Source: Desulfomonilaceae bacterium
GTDB lineage: Bacteria; Desulfobacterota; Desulfomonilia; Desulfomonilales; Desulfomonilaceae
Length of the DNA stretch: 64,000 nucleotides
Assembly (NCBI GenBank): GCA_041662605.1
Contig: JBAZSD010000001.1
Span: 62,001 to 126,000 of the forward strand
Direction: 5' to 3'
The notes under the pieces are model-generated. The model was not told where the DNA came from and did no database searches. It was given only the letters and a program-made list of their open reading frames with translations. A program made the position numbers and the translations under genes. The first letter of the stretch is position 1; the number at the start of each line of letters is the position of its first letter. Shown here in pieces: positions 51,012 through 59,397 of this stretch.

Positions 51012-54000
51012 ATGATTGCAGAAATTCTAAAATTTTCGATCAAACATCGCTGGATCATGCTTGCCTTTACTTCTGTGATGGCATGTGTGGGAGTATACAA
51101 TCTTTTCCGATTAAATATCGACGCTGTTCCGGATATCACCAACGTACAAGTACAAGTCACGGCCCAAGGTAAGGGTCTCTCGGCCCTGGAGATAGAGCAG
51201 AGAATAACCTATCCCTTGGAGACAGGCATGGCCGGTTTGCCTAGCCTGGTGAAAACCCGCTCGTTATCTCAATACGGCATAGCTTTGATCACCGTGATTT
51301 TCGAGGACGGGACTGACGTCTATTTTGCGAGACGCCTGGTAAGTGAACGGATTCAGGAAGTTAGAGGCAAGCTCCCTCCGGGTGTCGAACCAATGATGGG
51401 CCCAATCTCTACAGGTTTGGGCGAGATCTTTATGTGGACAGTTGAGGCCAACCCATCAGCGACAAAAGCAGACGGTAGTTCTTATACTCTGACTGATCTA
51501 CGAACAATTCAGGACTGGATCATTCGTCCCCAGCTAAGAAATACTCATGGAGTAACTGAAATAAATACAATAGGCGGTTTTGAAAAACAGTTTCATGTTA
51601 CCCCGGATCCTTACAAATTAATCTCAAATGGCTTGACTTTTTCGGACGTTACCAGGGCTTTGAGGTCGAACAACGAAAACATTGGAGCTGGTTACATAGA
51701 GAGTGAGGCAGGGCAGTGGCTGGTAAGGGTACCAGGCCAAGTGTCCGGACTCGAAGACATAGGTAATATTATAGTCAAAAATGTCAGGGGCGTCCCTATT
51801 TTGATTAAGGATGTATCCGAAGTTCATTTGGGGAAGGAACTCCGAACGGGCGCGGCCACAAAGGACGGACAGGAAACAGTTCTAGGGACTGTATTCATGC
51901 TGATGGGAGAAAATAGCAGGGTCGTGGCTCAGCGAGTCCAGCAAAAGCTTGAAGAAATAAATAAAACTCTTCCTGATGGTGTGTATGCGCGTCCGGTTTA
52001 TAATCGAACTACACTCGTAGACAAGACTATAGACACCGTTAAAAAAAGCCTGACTGAAGGAGCTGCTCTTGTCATTGTTGTGCTGTTTCTTTTTTTGGGA
52101 AATGTGCGGGCCGCTCTGATCACGGCATCGGTCATACCGCTTTCAATGTTGTTCACCGCAACCGGTATGGTTCAAAGCAAATTGAGCGCAAATCTGATGA
52201 GTCTTGGAGCCATAGATTTTGGAATCATTGTTGACGGAGCAGTTGTAATAGTTGAAAACTGCGCCCGGAAATTAACCGAAGCCCAACAGAATGCGACTCG
52301 CCTTCTTTCCAACAAAGAAAGAATCAGCATTATCTGGGAAGCGTCACAGGAAGTCAGAAAACCGATGTTATTCGGGGAAATCATCATAATGGTGGTTTAT
52401 CTGCCGATTCTTAGCTTGACCGGGGTGGAAGGCAAGATGTTCACTCCTATGGCGTTGACAGTGTTGCTCGCCCTGACAGGAGCGTTAATACTTTCATTCA
52501 CTTATGTGCCAGCCGCTGTTTCGATATTTCTTTCAGGTAAAAAGGTTGATAAAGAGAACATACTGAGCCGTTGGGCAAAGATCATTTATCTTCCATTAAT
52601 CAAATTCGCCCTCAAATATCGTATCACAGTCGTCATGTCGGCTTTTACGCTCGTTTTTGTCAGCGGCCTCGCCGCTACCCAGATGGGGAGGGAATTTATC
52701 CCAAGCCTGGACGAGGGTGACATCGCCATTCATAGTCTTCGTGTTCCCGAAACAAGTTTGTCCCAGGCTATTCAACTTCAATCGTTAATATCCACAGCCA
52801 TTATCGAGAATTTCCCGCAGGTTGAAACGATCGTCGGTCGATCCGGAACGTCGGAAATAGCCACAGAACCTCATCCACCAAGCATTGGGGATAAAACGAT
52901 AATTCTTAAACCTCGTTCCCAATGGCCGGATCCCCTGCTTCCCAAATTAGAACTGGTCAAACAGATGGAAGAGGTCACTAATAGACTGCCGGGGAGCAAT
53001 CTGGAGTTCAGCCAGCCCATTCGAATGCGCTTTAACCACTTGTTGGCCGGAGTTATGAGCGATGTGGCGATCAAGGTTTTTGGTGACGACATGGGCGTAA
53101 TGCTTGAAAAGGCGGAAGAAGCCTCCAAGGAACTCAAAGAGATCAAGGGAGCCTCACATGTCAGGGTAGAGCCTGTGACGGGTTTGCCGATACTTACTGT
53201 CACAATGAAAAGACCTGAGATGGCCAGATACGGGCTGAACGCATCCGATGTTCAGGATATAGTGGAAATTGCAATCGGTGGAAAAGAAGCCGGCTTGGTC
53301 TTTGAGGGAGACCGGCGATTCAACATTGTAGTTAGACTGCCTGAAGATTTGAGAACTAATGTGGATGAACTCAAGCGGTTACCTATACCATTGCCCCGCC
53401 AGGAAATGAATGCTGGATCCTTGACAGGATCAGTTGTGATTCCGGAAGAAACCAAGTCACGATACTTTGTCACTTTAGATTCGGTCGCCGAAATTGCTAT
53501 CGTGAAAGGCCCCAATCAGATTAGCAGGGAAGACGGGAAACGAAGAGTTGTGGTCACGGCTAACGTTAGAGACCGGGATCTTGGATCATTCGTTGAGGAG
53601 TCCCAAAAGGAAATCGCCAAAACTGTAAAGCTGCCGCCCGGTTATTGGATCACTTGGGGAGGCGAGTTTGAACAGCTTATTTCAGCCGCCAAACGTTTGG
53701 AGATAGTGGTTCCTGTGTCGTTGTTTTTTGTTTTTGCCCTTCTACTTAGCGCACTTGGTTCCGTTAAATATGCATTAATGGTTTTCACAGGGGTTCCTCT
53801 AGCCTTGACAGGAGGATTGGCCGGCCTATGGATAAGGGATATCCCTTTTTCAATTTCTGCGGCTGTCGGTTTCATTGCGCTCTCAGGGGTAGCCGTCCTG
53901 AATGGACTCGTGATGATCACATTTATAAACAAGCTCCGAGATGAGGGGGTTGGGGTTGAAGAAGCCATTATTAAGGGCGCAGTCACAAGACTCAGACCTG

Positions 54001-54212
54001 TGTTAATGACGGCGTTAGTCGCATCACTTGGCTTCGTGCCCATGGCAATTGCTTCAGGAACTGGAGCGGAGGTACAAAGACCACTTGCGACTGTAGTGAT
54101 TGGCGGGTTGGTTTCGAGTACGGTATTGACCCTGCTGGTCTTGCCGGCCCTATACGGACTTGTGGAAAATTGGTCCGCTTCAAAAAATTCTCTTATATCA
54201 TCAAAAACTTAA
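51012..54212 (+). CDS. czcA: Heavy-metal RND efflux pump, CzcA type
   Basis: A 1066-residue inner-membrane proton-driven exporter. Residues 402-415 read DFGIIVDGAVVIVE, placing Asp402, Asp408 and Glu415 exactly as in the Cupriavidus CzcA proton relay and marking the HME1 group (Zn, Co, Cd, Ni) rather than CusA. GSNLEFSQPIRMRFNHLLAGV and GLPILTVTMKRPEMARYG are also family features. Twelve membrane helices and two large periplasmic loops are complete. The outer-membrane partner (CzcC) is missing from the operon and must be supplied elsewhere. The operon includes two small exported proteins of unknown role. Confidence 0.93.
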   Translation: MIAEILKFSIKHRWIMLAFTSVMACVGVYNLFRLNIDAVPDITNVQVQVTAQGKGLSALEIEQRITYPLETGMAGLPSLVKTRSLSQYGIALITVIFEDGTDVYFARRLVSERIQEVRGKLPPGVEPMMGPISTGLGEIFMWTVEANPSATKADGSSYTLTDLRTIQDWIIRPQLRNTHGVTEINTIGGFEKQFHVTPDPYKLISNGLTFSDVTRALRSNNENIGAGYIESEAGQWLVRVPGQVSGLEDIGNIIVKNVRGVPILIKDVSEVHLGKELRTGAATKDGQETVLGTVFMLMGENSRVVAQRVQQKLEEINKTLPDGVYARPVYNRTTLVDKTIDTVKKSLTEGAALVIVVLFLFLGNVRAALITASVIPLSMLFTATGMVQSKLSANLMSLGAIDFGIIVDGAVVIVENCARKLTEAQQNATRLLSNKERISIIWEASQEVRKPMLFGEIIIMVVYLPILSLTGVEGKMFTPMALTVLLALTGALILSFTYVPAAVSIFLSGKKVDKENILSRWAKIIYLPLIKFALKYRITVVMSAFTLVFVSGLAATQMGREFIPSLDEGDIAIHSLRVPETSLSQAIQLQSLISTAIIENFPQVETIVGRSGTSEIATEPHPPSIGDKTIILKPRSQWPDPLLPKLELVKQMEEVTNRLPGSNLEFSQPIRMRFNHLLAGVMSDVAIKVFGDDMGVMLEKAEEASKELKEIKGASHVRVEPVTGLPILTVTMKRPEMARYGLNASDVQDIVEIAIGGKEAGLVFEGDRRFNIVVRLPEDLRTNVDELKRLPIPLPRQEMNAGSLTGSVVIPEETKSRYFVTLDSVAEIAIVKGPNQISREDGKRRVVVTANVRDRDLGSFVEESQKEIAKTVKLPPGYWITWGGEFEQLISAAKRLEIVVPVSLFFVFALLLSALGSVKYALMVFTGVPLALTGGLAGLWIRDIPFSISAAVGFIALSGVAVLNGLVMITFINKLRDEGVGVEEAIIKGAVTRLRPVLMTALVASLGFVPMAIASGTGAEVQRPLATVVIGGLVSSTVLTLLVLPALYGLVENWSASKNSLISSKT

Positions 54213-54280
54213 TCCGAGGGAAATGATCCTAAATTGTTTGTCCATTCTTTGGGGCGCCTCAATATTCGTCCAAACGCATG

Positions 54281-54333
54281 GCTTGCGGAATTGTTGTCGG
54301 AACATCCCCTGGTTTAGAGCCAATTCCGCAAGC
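54281..54333. terminator. 13-bp inverted repeat after czcA
   Basis: GCTTGCGGAATTG (54281-54293) and CAATTCCGCAAGC (54321-54333) are exact complements with a 27-nt interior. It lies about 70-120 nt past the czcA stop. It may end the efflux transcript, although no T-tract follows. Confidence 0.4.
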
Positions 54334-54408
54334 TGACACATCTGATTCTCAAAGTTAACAATTTCCGGGTGGAATTTTTCTTTTACTCTGCTTGACTCCT
54401 GAGATAGT

Positions 54409-54428
54409 TTATGTCAATCTTGACATAA
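54409..54428. promoter_or_regulatory. Palindromic operator TTATGTCAA-TC-TTGACATAA
   Basis: A perfect 9-bp inverted repeat with a 2-bp spacer. It overlaps the -35 element of the promoter for the formate dehydrogenase gene, the usual place for a repressor. Confidence 0.55.
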
Positions 54429-54448
54429 GACACTAACTTAGCGACAAT
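54420..54448 (+). promoter_or_regulatory. Sigma-70-type promoter for the formate dehydrogenase gene
   Basis: TTGACA (54420-54425), a 17-bp spacer and GACAAT (54443-54448) give a good match to a housekeeping promoter, with a start near 54455 and a leader of about 65 nt. The rest of 54213-54519 contains the inverted repeat described above and nothing else recognised. Confidence 0.6.
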
Positions 54449-54519
54449 TCTCTGTTATATAAGCAGCTTGAAACTACTAAGGTCTTAAGAACTCGACATT
54501 TTCCCTAGTAGGTGGAGCA

Positions 54520-56559
54520 ATGGATTACAAACTCGTCAGGACAACCTGTCCATACTGTGGGTGCGGCTGCGAGATGATGCTCGAAGTCGCGAATGGTAAA
54601 CTCATCGGGACAATTCCGTCGAAAAACAGCCCTATGAATCAGGGGAAGCTTTGCATCAAGGGTTGGACTGCTCATGAATTTGTTCACAGCCCTGAAAGGC
54701 TGACAACACCACTGATACGTAAAGATGGCCTTTTAACAGAGGTCTCGTGGGATGAGGCGCTCGATTACACCGCCACCAGGCTTGCCGAAATCCGGGATAC
54801 TCATGGAGGCGATAGCCTGGCTTTTTTGACCTCGGCCCGCTGCACAAACGAAGAGAATTACCTGATGCAGAAACTCTGTAGGGCCGGTTTTGGGACTAAC
54901 CATGTAGATCACTGCGCCCGTCTTTGACACGCTCCCACAGTGGCAGGTCTTGCCGCTGCTTTCGGGAGTGGAGCGATGACCAACTCAATACCAGAAATCG
55001 AGGACGCTAACTGCGTATTTCTGATTGGCTCAAACACCACAGAAGCCCATCCACTCGTTTCTCACAGGGTTTTCCGCGCCAAATTGAATGGCGCTACATT
55101 GATTGTGGTCGACCCGAGAAAAATCCAACTGACTTTGCAAGCCGATATCCATATAAGGATAAGATTTGGAACTGATGTCGCTTTTATTAACGGTCTGATG
55201 AGCGCCATCATCGCTAACAACTGGCATAATCAGAGCTTTGTGGATGAACGAACGGAAGGGTTTGAAGGACTGAGGGAACATCTCAAGAAATATCCATTGG
55301 AAAAAGCTTCCGAGATTTGTGGAGTACCGGTAGAAGACATGGTAAGAGTCGCTAAAATTTACGCGACATCTGAACGTTCTACGATACTTTATACCCTTGG
55401 TATTACAGAGCATTCACATGGCGTAGACAACGTCAAATCTTTAGGCAACCTAGCTATGCTGACCGGCCAGATTGGTCGACCATCCACAGGCGTCAATCCG
55501 CTCAGAGGACAAAATAACGTCCAGGGAGCATGCGACATGGGTGGACTGCCAAATGTCTATCCCGGATATCAGGTGGTAACTGACGACACTGTCCGATCAA
55601 AATTCGAGAGCGCATGGAACGCCAAATTATCGAATAAGGTTGGTTATACAATCCCCGAGATGATGGACCGTTTGCTGGATGGCTCAGTAAAGGCCATGTT
55701 CATCCTGGGCGAAAACTCTGTAATGAGCGACCCGGACACGCATCATGTTCGTCATGCTCTAAGTTCCGCCGAATTTCTTGTGGTTCAGGATATCTTTAGA
55801 ACTGAGACGGCTGAGCTTGCTCATGTGGTACTCCCTGGGGCTTGTTGGGCAGAGAAGGATGGCACATTTTCGAACACGGAAAGAAAAATGCAACGGGTAA
55901 GAAAGGCTGTTGATCCACCTGAGGGCGCTATCCCCGACTGGAAAGTTATTTGCGAGTTAGGAACTCGCCTCGGGGTTTCAATGTCATACTATTCCCCTGA
56001 AGAGATTTACGATGAAATGACCAGCCTGTCTCCCGCATTCGCTGGAATCAATTATCAGAGACTCGAAGCCGGCGGAATCCAGTGGCCCTGTCCATCACCC
56101 GATCATAAGGGGACACCTTTTCTCCATCAGGGCAGGTTCACACGGGGTAAAGGACTATTCCATGTAATTGACTATCGGCCAAACGAGGAGTTGCCTGACG
56201 CTGATTTCCCTTTTCTGTTGACCACAGGTCGACGCTTCGCTCACTATCACACTCGGACAATGACAGGCAGGTGCCCGTCTCTTCATAAGGAATTTCCAAC
56301 ACCCCGGGCTCAGATTAATTATCTGGATGCGGAAAGATTTGGGCTTAAAGAAGGGGACGTAGTTAAGATCACATCTAGACGTGGTGATCTTACCACCCCT
56401 GTTCAACCCGGAGACATAGTGCCTGAAGGCGCAATCTTCATGGATTTTCATTTCAGGGAAGCGAACCCAAACGTCTTGTTGGGCACATCTCTGGATCCTG
56501 TTTCCAAAACTCCAGACTACAAGGTCTGCGCAGTCAAACTTGAAAAGGCTTCACGTTAG
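54520..56559 (+). CDS. Selenocysteine-containing formate dehydrogenase catalytic subunit
   Basis: A 679-residue molybdenum/tungsten oxidoreductase read through an in-frame TGA at 54925-54927 as selenocysteine 136. The flanking residues VDHCARL-Sec-HAPTVAGL are the classical FDH active site, and a SECIS hairpin follows. Cys10, Cys13, Cys17 (CPYCGCGC) and a later Cys hold a 4Fe-4S cluster. FGSGAMTNS, the LTGQIGRPSTGVNPLRGQNNVQGACDMG pterin segment and the C-terminal molydopterin-binding domain are complete. At this length it is like the FdhF (FDH-H) type, with no extra ferredoxin domain. It oxidises formate or reduces CO2; its electron partner is probably the iron-sulfur flavoprotein of the neighbouring genes. 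Confidence 0.93.
54932..54968 (+). promoter_or_regulatory. Bacterial SECIS element
   Basis: Five bases past the TGA, an outer stem CTCCC (54932-54936)/GGGAG (54964-54968) encloses an inner stem CAGTGGC (54938-54944)/GCCGCTG (54952-54958) with apical loop AGGTCTT. The AGGTCT loop is that of E. coli fdhF SECIS, the binding site of SelB. It is within coding sequence. Confidence 0.85.
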
Positions 56560-56589
56560 GAAACGCATGTCCACCAAGGAGGGCTCGTA

Positions 56590-59313
56590 ATGATTAAGAG
56601 AACCATCAATCTCAACGGCGTAAACAAAACGGTCGTAGCAGATCCTGAAGCTTCACTGGCTGAGGTAATCAGAGAGCAGTTCGGTCTCACTGGTTTGAAG
56701 GTCGGATGCGAAAAAGGTCAGTGTGGATCATGCTCAGTCATCATGAACGGGAAACTTGTCAAGTCATGTGTCACTAAAATCAAGCGAGTTCAAGACGGAG
56801 CGGAAATAACCTCGATCGAAGGAATTGGGACTCCGAAAGATCTTCACGCGCTTCAGTTATCATGGATTGTTCATGGTGGAGCGCAGTGTGGGTTTTGTTC
56901 TCCAGGGTTCATTGTTTCCGCAAAAGCGCTGCTTGATGAAAACCAGAACCCCACCAGAGTTCAAGTTAGGGACTGGTTTCAGAAAAATCGGAACACCTGC
57001 CGTTGCACCGGCTACAAACCACTTATCGACGCAGTGATTGACGCAGCGAAAGTCATTCGCGGGGAAATGACGAAGACGGAGTTAGCATTCAAGCTGCCGG
57101 AGGACGGCAGGATCTGGGGGACCAGTTATCCGAGACCATCAGCAATCGCAAAGGTGACAGGAACAATTGACTATGGGGCGGACATAATCTCCAAGATGCC
57201 TGCTGGAACACTACATCTGGCCCTGGTTCAGGCAAAGGTATCTCACGCCAAGATACTGTCCATAGATACTTCAGAGGCTGAGAAAATGCCTGGCGTGGCA
57301 AAAGTGATAACTTCCAAGGATGTCAAAGGTAAGAACCGTATCACCGGATTAATTACTTTCCCTACAAACAAAGGCGATGGATGGGACCGGCCGATTCTTT
57401 GTGATGAAAAGGTATTTCAGTTTGGGGACGCCATAGCAATGGTGGCTGCTGATACTGAGGCAAACGCCAGAGCGGCGGCAGACAAGGTGAAAGTCAACCT
57501 GGAGCCGCTACCAGCCTACATGAGCGCTCCGGCGGCAATGGCCGACGACGCTATTGAAATTCACCCGGGAACCCCAAACGTCTATTATGAACAAAAGCGG
57601 GCAAAGGGGTCGGACACAAAACCACTCATGGAATCGGCGGCTTATGTGGTGGAGGGAGAATATTATCTACAAAGGCAACCACACCTGACGATGGAGCCGG
57701 ATGTTGGATTCGCCTATTTTGACGAAGAGGGACGTCTCACTATCCATTCAAAGAGTATCGGAATCCATCTTCATCACGCCATGATCTGTCCTGGTCTGGG
57801 TATAGAACCCGACAAACTCAGGCTTGTGCAGAATCCTGCCGGTGGAACGTTCGGTTATAAGTTTAGTCCCACAATGGAAGCCCTGGTGGGCGTAGCGGCA
57901 ATGGCCACAGGCAAGCCGGTAGCCCTCAAATATGATTACTATCAGCATATAACTTACACAGGCAAGAGGTCCCCGTTCTTCGTAAATCTGAAATATGGCG
58001 CTGACAAAGATGGTAAGATTGTCGCGATGGAAGGCGACTGGATTGTGGATCACGGTCCATATTCGGAGTTCGGCGATCTTCTCACTGTACGTGGCGCTCA
58101 ATTCATTGGCGCAGGGTACGGTATTCCCAGCATCAGGGGCCTTGGAAAAACCGTTTGCACAAATCATGCTTGGGGCTCCGCTTTTAGAGCTTATGGGTCA
58201 CCTCAAAGCTTTTTCGCGTCAGAGAGCCTCATGGATGAGCTTGCTGTCAAAATGGGAAAAGACCCTCTCGAGTTGAGATATTTAAATGTCTACAGACCTG
58301 GAGACACTACTCCTACGGGACAAACCCCGGAGGTTTTCAGCTTCCCGGATATGATTGATAAATTGCGTCCACTTTATAAGGAGGCTGTGGAACAAGCAAA
58401 GAAGGAATCCACTCCAGAACTGAAAAGGGGTGTCGGGGTATCTATAGGAATCTACGGATGTGGTCTTGATGGCCCTGATTCTTCTGAAGTGTGGGTAGAA
58501 CTCACTCCTGACGGGGTTACATTGTCTTCTTCGTGGGAAGACCATGGCCAGGGAGCGGACATTGGGGCGCTTGGCACATGTCATGAGGGGCTCCGGCCCT
58601 TAGGGATATCCCCGGATAAGATAAAGCTCGTCATGAATGACACGGCCATGGTTCCTAATAGTGGGCCATCAGGAGGAAGTCGCCAACAGGTTATGACCGG
58701 TAACGCCATTAAGAATGGATGCGATATGCTCCTTAACGCAATGAAGAAATCGGATGGCACGTACCGTACATACGACGAGATGAAAGCAGAAAATATCCCA
58801 CTGAAATACTCCGGGAAGTGGACCGCCTCAATGTGTACTCCTTGTGATGAGAACGGTCAGGGAAATCCATTCCCCGTTTACATGTATGGGGTGTTTATGG
58901 CTCAGGTAGCAGTGGACACGAAAACAGGCAAGACGAAAGTTGATAAGTTCACTGTGGTGGCCGATATCGGTAAAATCAATAACAAGCTGGCTGTAGATGG
59001 ACAGATTTATGGAGGAGTGGCGCAGGGGATCGGTCTGGCTTTATCGGAAGATTTCGAAGACCTGAACAAACATACTACTCTTGCGGATTGCGGCCTTCCC
59101 TATCCCAAGGACATCCCGGACGACATCAAGATCATCTACGTTGAGAACCCCAGAGAAAATGGTCCATTCGGCGCAGCCGGAGTTGGTGAATTACCTTTGA
59201 CATCTCCACACGCCGCTGTTATTAACGCCATCTGTAATGCTACCGGGGTTAGGATCAGACAGGCGCCCGCGCTCCCTGAGAAGGTCCTGGCTGGCCTCAA
59301 AGGCATTGCATAA
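56590..59313 (+). CDS. mop: Molybdenum aldehyde oxidoreductase (Mop)
   Basis: A 907-residue single-chain xanthine-oxidase-family enzyme, the same length as Desulfovibrio gigas Mop. The N-terminal plant-type 2Fe-2S domain has CEKGQCGSCSV and the second domain has CGFCSPG and CRCTGY. The molybdenum part has the catalytic Glu in GPFGAAGVGELPLTSPH. AAGGAGG precedes the ATG, 30 bp after the formate dehydrogenase stop. It oxidises aldehydes to acids using a molybdopterin cytosine dinucleotide cofactor. Electrons go to ferredoxin or flavodoxin-type acceptors. Confidence 0.93.
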   Translation: MIKRTINLNGVNKTVVADPEASLAEVIREQFGLTGLKVGCEKGQCGSCSVIMNGKLVKSCVTKIKRVQDGAEITSIEGIGTPKDLHALQLSWIVHGGAQCGFCSPGFIVSAKALLDENQNPTRVQVRDWFQKNRNTCRCTGYKPLIDAVIDAAKVIRGEMTKTELAFKLPEDGRIWGTSYPRPSAIAKVTGTIDYGADIISKMPAGTLHLALVQAKVSHAKILSIDTSEAEKMPGVAKVITSKDVKGKNRITGLITFPTNKGDGWDRPILCDEKVFQFGDAIAMVAADTEANARAAADKVKVNLEPLPAYMSAPAAMADDAIEIHPGTPNVYYEQKRAKGSDTKPLMESAAYVVEGEYYLQRQPHLTMEPDVGFAYFDEEGRLTIHSKSIGIHLHHAMICPGLGIEPDKLRLVQNPAGGTFGYKFSPTMEALVGVAAMATGKPVALKYDYYQHITYTGKRSPFFVNLKYGADKDGKIVAMEGDWIVDHGPYSEFGDLLTVRGAQFIGAGYGIPSIRGLGKTVCTNHAWGSAFRAYGSPQSFFASESLMDELAVKMGKDPLELRYLNVYRPGDTTPTGQTPEVFSFPDMIDKLRPLYKEAVEQAKKESTPELKRGVGVSIGIYGCGLDGPDSSEVWVELTPDGVTLSSSWEDHGQGADIGALGTCHEGLRPLGISPDKIKLVMNDTAMVPNSGPSGGSRQQVMTGNAIKNGCDMLLNAMKKSDGTYRTYDEMKAENIPLKYSGKWTASMCTPCDENGQGNPFPVYMYGVFMAQVAVDTKTGKTKVDKFTVVADIGKINNKLAVDGQIYGGVAQGIGLALSEDFEDLNKHTTLADCGLPYPKDIPDDIKIIYVENPRENGPFGAAGVGELPLTSPHAAVINAICNATGVRIRQAPALPEKVLAGLKGIA

Positions 59314-59330
59314 TTAACATCTTGATAAAA

Positions 59331-59356
59331 GGTCCAGGTAAATATTTACCTGGACC
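59331..59356. repeat. 26-bp perfect palindrome between mop and the next gene
   Basis: From 59331 to 59356 the sequence is its own reverse complement (GGTCCAGGTAAAT and its complement). In RNA it gives an 11-bp stem with a 4-nt loop. It begins 17 nt past the mop stop and ends 41 nt before the next ATG. No T-tract follows; it could be an RNA processing or partial-termination site inside the operon, or a binding site. Confidence 0.7.
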
Positions 59357-59397
59357 ATAGCATTCCCAGAGACTAATCTTGCGATTGGCAGGCTTCC

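Noticed and set aside
54925..54927. TGA inside the formate dehydrogenase frame read as a frameshift or nonsense mutation
   Set aside because: The flanking residues fit the FDH selenocysteine site, the frame continues to full length, and a SECIS hairpin follows.
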